From Meconema thalassinum (taxonomy: Eukaryota; Arthropoda; Insecta; Orthoptera; Tettigoniidae), in contig OX336395.1 of NCBI GenBank assembly GCA_946902985.2, forward strand, positions 290,775,065-290,839,064: a stretch of DNA of 64,000 nucleotides, in the 5' to 3' direction. Numbering within the stretch: the first letter of the stretch is position 1; the number at the start of each line of letters is the position of its first letter. The position numbers were made by a program, and so were the translations under genes. Shown here piece by piece: positions 1-10,669 of this stretch. Below the pieces are notes generated by a model. The model saw only the letters and a program-made list of their open reading frames with translations, was not told where the DNA came from and ran no database searches.

Positions 1-54
1 TTAGGCCTCTTAAAACAACAATTATCATCATCATCATCATCATCATCGTCATCA
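1..54 (+). repeat. 3' tail of a dispersed repeat ending in (ATC)n
   Basis: The window opens inside the tail TTAGGCC..TTAAAACAACAAT followed by ATC triplets. The same tail occurs at 16476-16535, 44536-44600 and 44622-44676, where a preceding AGGGGCC arm pairs with GGCCCCT. It resembles the 3' end of a retroposed element. The rest of the element lies outside the window. Confidence 0.6.
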
Positions 55-94
55 TTAACTTCGTCACAGTGACAATTGGGTACAATCGTGTTGA

Positions 95-290
95 ACCCCT
101 GGCACTACAGCCCGTGAAGAGCCTAGGCCTACCAAGCGACCGCTGCCCAGCCATTTGGCCTGCAGATATAGGGGTGACGCGTGGTCAGCGCGTCGGGTCC
201 CCTCGGCCGTTAATCTTGGTTTTTGTGACCGGGGCGCTACCTCACTGTCAGACAGCTACTCAATTGTCCTCACGAGGCTGAGTGCACCCC
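95..290 (-). mobile_element. SINE-C, 5'-truncated, with target-site duplication
   Basis: This is the reverse complement of the second half of the SINE-C copy at 41391-41697; both share the blocks CCCGTGAAG..CCTAGGCCTACC and CCTCACGAGGCTGAGTGCAC. It is flanked by the 13-bp direct repeat ACAATCGTGTTGA at 82-94 and 291-303, the signature of LINE-mediated insertion. The tRNA-like head is missing. Confidence 0.75.
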
Positions 291-303
291 ACAATCGTGT
301 TGA

Positions 304-645
304 CCGAGTAAAAAACATCAAATCTCTAAACTTTTAACTAAACGAATAACCAAATGAATAACTAATGATTAAGAGCGCAATGAACAAACATAGTGTTGAC
401 TGAGCTAGCGTAGGATGCACGTGCTAATGGCGTCTGCAGATTTGGCAACTTGGCGCGTGTTACCATAGCAACAGTGGAGTATTCTCTCCTCTTGATGGAA
501 ACAGTGGAGCCTAGTTGTTAGATTTTGAGGCGAAACCACAGTTTAGCAAACCATCCCAAGGTTTAAAACCGTGGCTCAAAAAGAAAAGAAAAGCCACGTT
601 GAGTGAGACATAGTTTCTTCAATCTACCCATTATTGATTTTATAC
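304..645. other. No recognisable gene
   Basis: There is no convincing ORF, splice pair or repeat match elsewhere in the window. The sequence is ordinary AT-rich DNA. Confidence 0.4.
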
Positions 646-1105
646 CGGATGAGTATTAGGAAGTCATTTTTATAATCTTTGTCTGGAGCGTGGCGCTGTA
701 TGGAAGTGAAACTTGAACTATTGGTGCTGGAGGAAAGAGGAGAATTGAAGTGTTTGAAATGTGGTGTTACAGGAGAATGATGAAGATCAGAAGGGTCGAT
801 AGGGTAACAAATGAAGAGGTATTAAGACGAGTGGGAGAGGAGAGATGTTTCTGACGACTGCTAATGAAGAGAGGAGGTAGGTTGGTAGGACATATACTAA
901 TACACCCAAGAATAGCAAGCTTAATTACAGAAGGAAGGGTCGAGGACAAGAACTGTAGGGGTAGACCAACGTTAGAATATGCTAAACAGATTGCCTCAGA
1001 TGTAGGTGTGGTAACTATGTAGAGATGAAACGATTAGCTCAGGACAGGGAGGCGTGGACAGCTACATCAAACCAGTCAAAAGACTGAAGACTCAAACAAC
1101 AGCAA
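646..1105 (+). mobile_element. LINE 3'-end fragment (non-LTR ORF C-terminus), broken
   Basis: Conceptual translation gives the characteristic C-terminal region of a non-LTR retrotransposon ORF2 (blocks like RRIEVFEMWCYRRM, GRVEDKNCRGRP and AQDREAW), interrupted by stops such as the TGA near 853 and by frame changes. It matches the minus-strand copy at 50160-50757 closely, and that copy overlaps the C-terminal part of the RT fragment at 11461-12466, so all three belong to one family. The 3' end is a short CAACAGCAACA-like tail. Confidence 0.75.
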
Positions 1106-1457
1106 CAATCGGGTGAGTTGGCCGTGGTCGTTACGGCGTGGCTGTAGGCAGTCGCTCACATCCAGGATGCGTGTAGGTTCGATAATCCCCCCGCCGGCAA
1201 ACTTGAAGATGGTCTTCTGTGGTTTCCCATCTTCCTTCCAGGCAAATGCCGGGATTGGTCCCTAACTATAGGCCACAGCCGCTACCTTCCAACTCCTCGT
1301 CCTTACATTCACACTTTCCTTCCCCACACAACACTCCACATGCGACGGTACTTGTAGCCCACCCCATGGGTGTCCGCATAGAAGCTACTACAATCTCTGG
1401 CGAGTTGAACATGTCCTCGGAAACTCCCGACACTAAAAGCCATACGCTAAAAAAATA
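1106..1457 (+). mobile_element. SINE-D copy
   Basis: A degenerate tRNA-like head (B-box-like GTAGGTTCGATAATCCC near 1170) is joined to the shared central block (TGTGGTTTCCCATCTTCC, AGGCAAATGCCGGGATTGG, GGCCACAGCCGC). It ends in ACTAAAAGCCATACG followed by A/AATAA, the same terminus as the repeats at 17925-18070 and 18537-18660. Confidence 0.65.
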
Positions 1458-1816
1458 AACAACAAAGAATAGACTTTATACTGGTTTGTTGTTGAGATTA
1501 GTAGAAGACGTGTTAATTGCCCCCGCGTGTCACCAGCACTGAAGTGAGTGGAAAGCTGTTTCTGTATTTTAATTACAAATGCTGTCAGCTTGAGGAATAC
1601 GACCCGTGGGTTGCGCAAGTATTGAAGGTTACACCTGTGGCTAGTTTATGTGCACGCCACTTGTATTTCCCGAGTACAGTACAGTCAGGTGAAAATTAAG
1701 TGAAACCTGCCTAAGGCGGAACGCAATTGTTCCGGATTTATTTTCCCGTTTTCACAGGTTTCCGTTTTACATAGGTTTGACTGTTAATAAGACAAAATAC
1801 TCTACAAAAAATACTA

Positions 1817-2457
1817 TAAGGTGCGTTCAAAAAGTAACGAGCCTGAGGCTGTAATGCGCAAACCGGTGACGACATCGGCTAATCGTGGCGTCTGCAACGA
1901 GGTGTGGTTCCGACCAGAGCATGGAAGGTCACAGCCCGTCACTAGAGGGCACGCGTGCACGCCATGTGACGATACAAAGAGAGCAGTAGCATGCATCAAT
2001 CGTCCAACCAAGACCAAGACAGTAGGCCATTCGACATGAATCCTGGTGTGGTTGAAGACTGTGGGGCACCCATTGGCCAACACTTTCCGCAAATGCAGTC
2101 GTTGCTTCATGATGGTGTGCACACTTCCTACGCTCAATCCGACCACGGCGGTTATGGCGTTCACTGTCACTCGGCGGTCCTGGGTAATGACTGCATCAAC
2201 CAGCTGGACGTTGTCATCGGTAATGCAGGGGGGTGCCCCAGACCGGGCATCATCGGCTAACGACACCCGTCCTTCCCTGAAGTGCTTGTGCCACGCCTTG
2301 ACCCTTGCAAGGGGCATGCAGTGTTCGCCGTACACTTGTGACTTTCGGCGATGAATGTCCGTTCCCCCTACTCCTTCCGCTGTCAGAAACCGAACAACAT
2401 CTCTTTGCTCTTCGTTTGACGCCTCCATGTCACTGTTTGCAATGCGACTGGCAGCGT
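1817..2457 (-). pseudogene. Deleted mariner-like element, N-terminal transposase part only
   Basis: On the minus strand an open frame reads from about 2432 to 1814. The translation starts like mariner transposases (MEASNEEQRDVVRFLTAEG), with a first helix-turn-helix and then a second DNA-binding region (RRVTVNAITAVVGLSVGSVH, then LHLRKVLANGCP). The DDD catalytic domain is absent: after about 165 codons the sequence jumps to the 3' terminus, whose end near 1817 reads GGTGCGTTCAAAAAGTAAC on the plus strand, like a mariner inverted repeat. The 5' side is cut by the SINE-A at 2458, so no intact opposite inverted repeat remains. It cannot encode an active transposase. Confidence 0.75.
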
Positions 2458-2834
2458 ATGTCATAGATTTATGGCATGTTAAAGAACCTTCCACTAATTA
2501 CACCTGTGTGAAGCTAAATTGTATAGGTTAGGAATGTAAACAACGCTCTTAGGTTTCTGCGTGTGTTGCCAAGAGCCGATTGCGGTGGCGTCTAGTTCTG
2601 AACTAGGCCTAGTAGTTGTTGACGGTGGCGTTTGGCGGCAAAAGTAGGAACTATTTGAAAAATTCAAAGTTGCAGTCCTTACTTGAATTAAAAAACAGAT
2701 ACACACACTAATGCAGCCATCACAATTAACACCGGTTATCAGACAGATTGTACACACACCCAAAGTACACGGGGCTACATGACCGCGTTGTCGCAGCCCC
2801 TTAACTGAGGAACCAACCAACCAACCAACTTTCA
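2458..2834 (+). mobile_element. SINE-A, 5'-truncated
   Basis: This is the body and tail of SINE-A without the tRNA-like head. It begins at ATGTCATAGATTTATGGCAT and runs through the shared tail (ACACACACTAATGCAGCC..CGGGGCTACATGACCGCG) to (ACCA)n at about 2813-2834. It abuts the deleted mariner. Confidence 0.8.
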
Positions 2835-3149
2835 AGTGATGATAGACTCTTTTCAGCGAGGAAAGGTCATATGATTTCTATTCCGTATGTCAATATTGGC
2901 ATTATTTTATTTGTATTATGGATAAGATTATCCGTCTTAGTCCGGTTATTTACGCCTACATTTCCGGAATTTCTTTCCGTTTCCACGTTAGGCAGTTTTC
3001 CGGTTTACAGTGTCATTTTACATAGGAAATACCTCCGTTCCGAATTCTGTCTGTCCAGGTTCCCGTTATATCACGGCTCCGTTTTATGCAGGTTTTACTG
3101 TAGAAGCCAGAAGGGAAATACACCGTTGTTTTAGTGAGGAGGTTAGGTA

Positions 3150-3300
3150 AAACCACCGTTCATTTTTTGATAGAAGCATGAGACTTGCCACACTTATAGT
3201 TTGGACCCTAAACGTTTGATCTGAGATGGTAGCCACTTCCGGAAGTCGCGCCGAGTGCCTGTTTTGCATGGTTGCCTACCCACCCGGAGTGAACTACGAA
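3150..3300 (+). repeat. Dispersed repeat, inverted partner of 8765-8910
   Basis: The stretch CATTTTTTGATAGAAGCATG..CCACTTCCGGAAGTCGCG..TGTTTTGC recurs in opposite orientation at 8765-8910 with few differences. No TIR or coding capacity was recognised, so the class is unknown. Confidence 0.6.
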
Positions 3301-3506
3301 ATGACGGTTAAGTCGATTACAAATGCCTGTTTTGCTTCGCGATGAATACTTTTTGCACTCAGAATCACCTGAAAAACGTTGTTAACACGATTTGGAGTGG
3401 GAGGATGTAAATTTGTGGTGTGGTTGCCTACCTACTAGGCGCATCTTTCCTAAAGCTGCAAAAAACAACCCACCACATTCTTCAAGCTTTAATTTATTTA
3501 ATGAAA

Positions 3507-3832
3507 TGAAAATCCACAGCCTGCTTCCAGTCTCCGACCGGGTCAGGAATGGAATGAATGAAGCCCCCATCTAGCGGCGAGGACATGAACTGTGCCGGCT
3601 GCCGAGGCCTGACGCACTCCCCTGGGGCTATGAATAAATGAATGACAGATGAAATGAAATGATAGTGGAGAGTGTTGCTGGAATGAAATGTTGACAGGGA
3701 AAACCGGAGTACCCGGAGAAAAACCTGTCTGCCTCCGTTTTGTCCAGCACAGATCTCACATGGAGTGACCGGGATTTGAACCACGGACCCAGCGGTGAGA
3801 GGCCGGCGTGCTGCCGCCTAAGCCACGGAGGC
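3507..3832 (-). mobile_element. SINE-B, full-length, perfect 18-bp target-site duplication
   Basis: On the minus strand this starts with a tRNA-like head (GCCTCCGTGGCTTAGGCGG, B box GGTTCAAATCC) and ends near GATTTTCATTTC. It is flanked by an 18-bp perfect direct repeat, TTAATTTATTTAATGAAA, at 3489-3506 and 3833-3850. Related copies are at 15327-15659, 42819-43138 and 57583-57913. A and B boxes imply Pol III transcription. Confidence 0.9.
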
Positions 3833-4525
3833 TTAATTTATTTAATGAAAATGACAAATCATTTTCATACCTTATAAAAAGGAAAAAAAGGAAGAATAAC
3901 AAGGCATGAGAAAACAAAGAATAAGAAGGCTGAAGTCCATGTTTTGTAATGCGTGTGGCCCTATGCATCGGGTTCGACAAAACTAATCTTGGAGGCTCAA
4001 CAAACTTCCTAAAAAAGGGGGGAAAATGTATTTAAATAATCTCTTAGCTATTAAGTGGACAGTCATCACCAGAAAATAAAGACGGAAGTAGAAAATATGC
4101 AGAAAATATCACTTAGCACTTTGCGTCAAAAGAGCACAGTTCCGTGCACTTCAAGTCTCTCCTCCTGCATACACAATGCTGAGGCCTAGTTGCACAACTT
4201 TTGCACCCGCAACGGATTAGTTCCAAGTAAGCCTTAGTTGCAATGGGGATAGTCGTCCACCGCGGTGTCCATCCTGATGGACTTTCTTCCTAGCCCCAAT
4301 CTGAAGGTGAGGATACAATACTTCCTGGATGGGGCTCAGAGATTGTCCCTACACATAAACCCCCTGGTACAGGGCACACCGGATGTGTTGTTCCAGAGCA
4401 TTCTGCGTTGGAGGAATACTCTCCAGAGATCGGTTTTTTCTTGGTAAAAGGTTCATTTCGGCAGGCATTTACGTTGACAGAGGTATACATTTAATTTACC
4501 TGTTTCACCTGGTTTAAACCGACAG

Positions 4526-4846
4526 TAGTGGCTACGCGGGCTAAAGCGCCGCGTTAGGTCAAGGGGCCAAGCTCTCTGCTGACTCGGTAGACGCGTGGGT
4601 TCGAGCCCCACCGTCGGCTGTCCTTGAAATGGTTTTCCGTGGTTTCCCATTTTCAACACCAGGCAAATGCTGGGACAGTACCTTCTGACAGGCCACGGCC
4701 GCTTCCTTCCACATCCTTGCCCAGTTTCATTCATCTTCATCCATTCCCTCTCTCATCCCGACGCGCAGGTCGCCCACGGGCGTCGACTAGAAAGACCTGC
4801 ACTCGGCCTCTCAGGAGGCTACACGACAAAAAAAAAAAAAAAAACT
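4526..4846 (+). mobile_element. SINE-D copy with poly(A)
   Basis: A tRNA-like head with a B-box-like GTGGGTTCGAGCCCC near 4600 is joined to the shared central block (TTTTCCGTGGTTTCCCA, AGGCAAATGCTGGGACAGTA, GGCCACGGCCGC). It ends with CTCTCAGGAGGCTACACGAC and a poly(A) run at about 4829-4844. Confidence 0.7.
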
Positions 4847-4849
4847 GGT

Positions 4850-6402
4850 TTAAAGTGCTGCATCAAAGTCAATGCCGTACCAGAAAGGAGCTTGTAGCAA
4901 ATGTTGCAGAGGGGTTGTGGTCTATGTTATCAACGCAAGCCGTTGTGAAGACTTTTTTCTTGAGAGATGGTGGACAAACAACTCATTCGGCGTGGTATAT
5001 TGAGCAAACTTCATTTGCTTTTTCGGTAAGCATGGACATCATGCGGTCGTATGACACGCTGAGCCCCAGTCTGAAGTTGATATCAATGATTTTCTTCATT
5101 CTAGTATCCCCACAGAACTTCATTGCTGTGTGCACTGGGACACCTGTTTCTTAATTTCTGTTGTGACGCCGGACTGCTCCATCTTATGCGACTTTACGGT
5201 GTTGTATGCCAGAAGTTGTGCAATAGATTCAGCTACTTTGTCGGCTTCTTTTGACTGCTCATGCTCTTATTTCTTGTGTAAGCTTGGGCCGTTTATGATC
5301 ATTTTTACCAGTATCACCAAAGAAAGGGGGACAGGCTTAGAAGGAATTAATTCGTTCTCCCTACCAGCATATTCACGGGCAGGAAAATGTCTGCTCTTAC
5401 AGCTGATGCTGCTTTGGAGAATGCTTGCGCTTCGCCGTCATAATCCCGGTCACAAAGGTCTCGCACCACTTGGTACACGTCTGACCGGAAAGCAATCAGT
5501 GTTGAAGTACCAGGTTTGTCACATGCTTGAAGGTATGGACATTCTTCAAGCAATTTCTCTTTAAATCTTGTTTTGATGACACTGCAATTTACACCTAAAT
5601 CGCTCATTCCTTCTCCAAGCATCTTGGCAAGCTCGGACAGTTTGAAGACTGGTGATGCATTTTGCCCCGTCCTAGATTCTATTATAAATGACACCAAGCC
5701 TGCAAATGCCAAACTGTAGATTTGTGCGTTATCAACTTGTTGCTGCGTTGTACTATTGCCTTCTTTGTCTCGAAATCTGTTCCTAAAATTTGCATAGCAT
5801 CGAAAGTGGTATTTCGCCTCCAATGCGACTAGATCTGACACTTCTGATGATTTTGCCATCAGTTTCTAATCAGTAAGAAGTTTTGTGCCATCTACAATGT
5901 AATTACTACAGTGCTTGGTTTTAACTTGACAAAGCCGATCGATTTTGCTTCCAGGTAACTCACAAAAAAAGCAAACGTCTTTTTTGAAAGTGATGTCACT
6001 GACACGACGTGTCTTTACGGGTGAGATATGGGCTGACGTGGACGCGGGCCGTGAAGCTGCTCTTTTCTGAGCTCTGAGCAACTTTGTCGAATTGTATTTT
6101 AAATAACAGCTCTTGTGCCACGCCGCTCTATTTTTAATCAAAGTTTCTTTTATTCCGCTTCCGTCATTTAAGTTTTCATAATTAAAGTCAGCTGGCAAAG
6201 CCCCTACTTCGTAAAAACCGTGTACATTTTTCGCGAGGGTTGCATAACCTTCTTCACTGTAGTTGCCTGCTCGAGTATTTTCGGTTGGTTTCGTGAATTT
6301 TTCAATTGACGATTCTTCTTGACAAAAGACACATTTTTGCCAATCAGTGGGCAGACATGGGACATCGTCAGGGACTTGGTCAGGATTAGCGTTTCGAAAC
6401 AT
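4850..6402 (-). pseudogene. Degenerate copy of a multicopy gene family with two CxxC..HxxxC modules
   Basis: The likely start is the ATG at 6402-6400 (Kozak TCAAAATG). Module 1 has CVFC and later WHKSCYLKYN; module 2 has CFFC and later YHFRCYANFRNRF. Each looks like a small zinc-binding C-x2-C..H-x3-C unit. An in-frame TAG near 5866 falls inside module 2, and the frame then stays open to 5347. Beyond that stop, on both sides of a frame change near 5150, recognisable blocks continue: SIAQLLAYN, then LGLSVSYDRMM, then FTTACVDNIDHNPS near 4900. I associate DNIDHNPS-type blocks with a repetitive family of uncharacterised animal proteins, but I cannot name it or its function. A 5' leader intron is predicted just upstream. 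With a stop and at least two frame changes it is a pseudogene, though it decayed fairly recently. Confidence 0.65.
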
Positions 6403-6441
6403 TTTGAAGGTACATGGACCAATCACCAAGACACCACATCC

Positions 6442-6520
6442 TAAACAAACAACACGAAACACATAAAATGTAAATAAATGTAAACCATGACGAATAGAAA
6501 TAAATAGTGTTATCACTCAC
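6442..6520 (-). other. Predicted 5' leader intron of the 4.85-6.4 kb gene
   Basis: On the minus strand the donor GTGAGTGATAAC begins near 6520. A T-rich tract ending TTGTTTGTTTAG gives the acceptor near 6442, about 40 bases before the ATG at 6402. The intron is about 79 bp, a typical insect size. It suggests the locus was copied as DNA and not retroposed as a spliced mRNA. Confidence 0.5.
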
Positions 6521-7236
6521 CGAATTCAACCGCGCCCCGCTTTGCTAGCGCTAGCGGCGCTGATCCCCAACGCTACACAGACAGCTGTTCAATAGTGGGA
6601 TACGCGCTGGGCTACGTAAACCTCTTTACGAAGGCTGCGGTTACGCTGATTACAACAAATTGTGTGTTTAGACTTATGAATAATACTGTCAAAAAGTTAG
6701 CATTAATATTCTCTGTCTCCATGTTGAACTATCGTTTAAAACCCTCCGTTAGTCGCGCATTGGTCTGACAGCTCCATGGTTCGTTATATTAGTTTTAATA
6801 TCAAGCCAACAGTTCAAGTTATGATCTTATCGTCTCGTGACATCTTACACCAAACCATAGTAAGCATTTTTTCTGGAGTTGTGAAATAGCGTGCCTAAAA
6901 ATAACTTTATCACGTGTAACACTTTGTCAGCGTGAGATTGATAGTACCAGCGCTCCCAATGATGTTACATTCTGTCAGTGAGTGGCAGGTGTGCTGTTAT
7001 AACGATTATTTGGCTTAGTATGTTGCCTTAGTTAATATCAGTAAGGAGACTGCGCCTTACGAAAAACTAAGGACGCAGATGAAGCGTGTCACCTTCTACT
7101 GAAAGATAACGAATAGCTAGTTCATGATTCAGTAATTTCAAAGGAATTCGTGACTCTGATACTGAAGACAAAGTTGAAACAAGATCCGAAGATCAGGAGG
7201 ACGGTAACGGAAGCGAAGAATTGGATGACCGTTTAT
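6521..7236. other. No recognisable gene; possible upstream region of the minus-strand pseudogene
   Basis: The first 100 bases are GC-rich (GCTAGCGCTAGCGGCGC) and could be the 5' leader or promoter of the pseudogene on the minus strand. The rest shows no ORF or repeat that I recognise. Confidence 0.3.
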
Positions 7237-7668
7237 TTTATTGGCAGGTTGGCCATTATTATATGTCCGACTCATTCTTGGCCACTTGGCTATCACCACG
7301 GAAGTCCGGGTTCGATTCCCAGCTCTGCCAATAAATTTAATACTGGTCTGAGGGCTGGAACGGTGCTCACTCAGCCTCGTGAGGCAAAAATGTTAACAGG
7401 CGCGTTCGATTCCTACCTCAGCTATCCTGGAAGTGGATTTCCGTGGTTTCCCACTTCTCCTCCAGGCAAATGCCAGGATGGTACCTAACTGAAGGACACG
7501 GCCGCTTCCTACCCAAATCCGACCTCAATTCCAAATACACACACTACTACAGACATCATATTGACACAGGTTAAAAGACGAATTCTAAACAAACCCAAAC
7601 ACACGGGGATACGTGACCACGATGTCGTTAAGTCCCTAAAGAATCAACAACTATTATTATTTTAGGCC
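7237..7668 (+). mobile_element. SINE-D with SINE-A-like tail
   Basis: The tRNA-like head has the B box GGGTTCGATTCCC near 7310. Next comes a linker with CTCACTCAGCCTCGTGAGG (also seen in SINE-C), the shared central block (TTTCCGTGGTTTCCCAC, AGGCAAATGCCAGGATGGTA, GGACACGGCCGC), and then a tail homologous to the SINE-A 3' domain (ATACACACACTACTACAG..ACACGGGGATACGTGACC). It is a composite that links SINE families by shared modules. Confidence 0.75.
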
Positions 7669-7697
7669 TATTATTATTAAGACGGATTTTTTTCGTT

Positions 7698-8160
7698 CTA
7701 GGTAAGGATGGCACGAAATAGAACAAGTAACCATGGAAGGCTGCCTTCATTCCGTATCCTACTGGGCGGCTTTCGTGATTTTACATCAGTGGATAGATAT
7801 TTCGGTAAATTTTGAAAAATTTGAGGTACTGATCCTGGTTTTAATTTCCACTTCACGCGAGGAAGTTTCACGTTCTCATAGTTCACTACGAAAGAGTCCG
7901 CCTTTATAATAATTAAATCTTCCGAAAAACGTTCGTCACAGATTCTATTTTTGATCGACAATTGCTTATCTTTCCACGGAAAAACTCTCGCCCATTTCGA
8001 AAACAGATTTGTTTCTTTTGGCGGTGTGAAAAATGTCTACCATAAGATTTTCTTCGTAACCCGATTTACTTCCAGGAACAAAACTTTACGACATTTTCCC
8101 GAAACAACAGAAAACTTAGTTGTTTGCACACACAAAGCACTGCACAGACATTCGTAAATT
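7698..8160 (-). pseudogene. THAP-domain fragment, P-superfamily-like, frameshifted
   Basis: On the minus strand two frames together spell a THAP-like domain: a weak N-terminal part around 8150-8040, then PPKETNLFSKWARVFPWKDK around 8020-7960, then the conserved end RICDERFSED, followed by the typical post-THAP segment WKLKPGSVPQIFQNLPKYLS (open frame 7961-7698). THAP domains are C2CH zinc-dependent DNA-binding modules found in P-element transposases and host-domesticated proteins. No DDE-type catalytic region follows, so this is a fragment. Host gene versus transposon origin cannot be settled, but other P-like remnants in the window favour a transposon. Confidence 0.65.
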
Positions 8161-8764
8161 ATTACAAAGAAACAAATTCCCACGAATAATATGACTTCTC
8201 GCGCACAGGATATTATAGTACTAACCTCGTGGGTTACTGTCATACGTGCTTATGGTTCGTCGCGACTTCCGCGCCACACACTGGCTGGACCATGAACTAC
8301 AATGCTTAAGTAGCGGAGTGATGACACTGTTTATTTCTATTCGTCATGTGTAAACCTTACCGTTGTTAGAAGTACGGTACTCAAAAAACACTTTTTAACT
8401 GTAAGTATACATAACCTATAACACAGGGATGTAACGAATAGTCGAAATAAAAGAGGCACAGCAGCTTTAAAAGCAAAGAAAATATTTATCGTGTATGTAC
8501 TTATCAATATATTCGAATGCACAGGATGAATGACGCACAATTATCTCCAAGAAATCAGTTCCCCAAACACAGCACCAGCACCAAGCTTCTGTTACTGACC
8601 GCAACAATACATGGCGGTAGCGTCGCGTCGCTTACCCGCGTCAAGCAGCATAGAGACTAGGAGCGTGTGACGTCACGCGCACTTCTGCATTTCGCTTCAT
8701 CAGCCACGGCGTCCGATTCTCGGACCCCAACAGAGGCGAGGGCCCATAAGAAATACATTGGCGA

Positions 8765-8910
8765 GTTGGTGGGTAGGCAACCTTGCAAAACAGGCACTCG
8801 GCGCGACTTCCGGAAGTGGCTACCATCTCAGATCGAAAGTTTGGTGTCCAAACTATAAGTGTGCCAAGTCTCATGCTTCTATCAAAAAATGAACGGTACC
8901 CCATTGATTT
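8765..8910 (-). repeat. Dispersed repeat, inverted partner of 3150-3300
   Basis: This matches 3150-3300 in reverse complement (GCAAAACAGGCACTCGGCGC, ACTTCCGGAAGTGGCTACC, TCTATCAAAAAATGAACGG). No coding potential was seen. Confidence 0.6.
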
Positions 8911-8981
8911 TCGTCTTAACCTCCCCACTATTTATGTTGTTGATGGATTCATGGCGTATAGGAAGGATAACCACTACAGTA

Positions 8982-9633
8982 CAGGGTGGCCACAAAGTCC
9001 CGTTACCCCCCTCTTATAACCAATAGAAACCCCTAAACCTAGTTAAATAAGTTGTACACCATTTCTAAGAGAGGTTTTCTTAGGAATTTATGGCATTACG
9101 CTACGAGACCCATCCATCGCCCTGGAAGAACTGCGACAATGTCGACAATGCAGAAGCACATAAAGAAAGACTTAGGATTGCGCCCGTCCAGGAATTATCG
9201 GATGGAGGCATGTGAGGTACTTCTTCAGATGTTCGACATAATACCAAAACGAGGCAAAGTGCTCTTTTCCGATGGTTCTCCTGTGCTGCCGGCTCCTGGC
9301 CACCACGAAGCCCAGACCTTACCACATGTGATAATGCGCTATGGGGGTATCGTTTCACAAAACGGATACAATACCACGGATGAACTGAAAGATGCTATGA
9401 GACAAGCTTTCATTAAAGTCACACCAGCAATGCTGCGAAGAATGTCGCACAGAACTTGGCGCCGTATTATCCTTTGCCATGAAAATGATGGTGCACAGAC
9501 TGATGGTTTGGACTCTTAATGCCGTATATTCCTGATAAATCCTCTCTTAAAAATGGTGTACAACTTATTTAACTAGGTTTAGAGATTCCTATTGGTTATA
9601 AGAGGGGGGTAACGGGACTTTGTGGCCACCCTG
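8982..9633 (+). mobile_element. Tc1/mariner-type element with ~95-bp terminal inverted repeats, internally deleted
   Basis: The left end CAGGGTGGCCACAAAGTCCC at 8982 is mirrored at the right end (complement ending 9633). The inverted match extends about 95 bp on each side with a handful of mismatches. TA dinucleotides flank both ends (8980-8981, 9634-9635), the Tc1/mariner target duplication. The element is 652 bp, too short for a full transposase. The interior carries the 155-codon frame described separately. Confidence 0.85.
9052..9519 (+). CDS. Truncated Tc1/mariner-type ORF inside the 652-bp element
   Basis: A 155-codon open frame occupies most of the element and starts inside the left inverted repeat. 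The last third (TTDELKDAMRQAFIKVTPAM, then LRRMSHRTWRRIILC) resembles the C-terminal tail of Tc1/mariner-like transposases, which have a similar DLK..I..ITP..L..W..I..R pattern. No DDD/DDE triad is present. It may be a deletion derivative or may simply not be translated. Its use of full-length inverted repeats implies mobilisation in trans. Confidence 0.45.
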   Translation: MYTISKRGFLRNLWHYATRPIHRPGRTATMSTMQKHIKKDLGLRPSRNYRMEACEVLLQMFDIIPKRGKVLFSDGSPVLPAPGHHEAQTLPHVIMRYGGIVSQNGYNTTDELKDAMRQAFIKVTPAMLRRMSHRTWRRIILCHENDGAQTDGLDS

Positions 9634-9635
9634 TA

Positions 9636-10311
9636 GGTCATATTCCTGTCACGGAAGAGAAGTCCTATGGAGGACACCCTTGCCCTATAAATCGCTAATA
9701 GTGGTGTAAATTAGATAATAATATTCGTCATCGTTTCTTCGCTCCAGAAAGCCGGGTGCGGTTATACAGGTGATTCAGCTAAGAGGGCACCTCAAATATC
9801 TATGGAACCGTTTAAGATATCGTCATTCAGTTTTCAAATTCTGAAATCGTATTAAGGGGCTCATACAACACGGTCCATTTCGCCCCCAGCACATACTAAT
9901 TTCACCCACTGGAACAACTAAGCATCAAGTGACAAGTTCAGTGATGTGCTTATTTTGCAAATCCGACGAGTACTTGTTGAGATATTAAAGGTTTCCGTAT
10001 GTGTCGGCATTAGACAGAAAGCGATGCTCCAGCCGCTGGAATGTGGAGTGCATGATTCTCTTGCGTGACCCACTCCTTGTTCACGAACACACATACCACA
10101 TTTATTCCATTCTATGCATACTGTAATGTGTACATAATCAAAATGATTGATGATTAACCGGACTCGTAAGAATTAACATTAGACGAGACGTTCGCAATGA
10201 ACTAAATGGACGAGTTTTGTTACATTCCTGTTTTTAATAATTATGTACTGTACATTAAGTCATTGTCGCTGGCCCGCCAGCACTAAAAGTTCCGTACTTT
10301 ATTTATCCTCT
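9636..10311. other. No recognisable gene
   Basis: No convincing ORF, exon or repeat match was found. Confidence 0.35.
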
Positions 10312-10669
10312 TCATTGAGGTGTTTTCAGATATTTCCGCAAGTATTCAGGACTAAGTGGAGAGGAAAAAATGCACACGTACATCAGAGAAACATATTGCC
10401 GCAATATGTTTCTTGCCCTTGAGGTGTTGTGTAACTTGAGATCGCTGTTCAGCCTTGATTGCTTTCCCACATGGTTGGCAGAACAGAACAGGTTCTTGCC
10501 CTTTGAAGTAACACAGAACAAAAATGCAATAAACTGAAAGATCTAGCATACTGATTTTAAAAAAATGTATATATTATGTTTCTTTATGAGCTAATAAGTG
10601 AAAAGGACCAGTTTATGTATTCATAGAAAACTGTTTAAAATATGTATTTACACAAAAATCCGAGCCCTA
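10312..10669 (-). mobile_element. hAT-type fragment with BED-like zinc finger
   Basis: On the minus strand the right end reads TAGGGCTCGGATTTTTGTG, matching the terminus of the element at 32094-32945. The frame 10549-10352 includes a C-x2-C..H-x5-H finger (CQPCGKAIKAEQRSQVTQHL, then KGKKH), a BED/CGGBP1-like zinc finger typical of the N-terminus of some hAT transposases. The left end is missing and no catalytic part is present. Confidence 0.65.
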
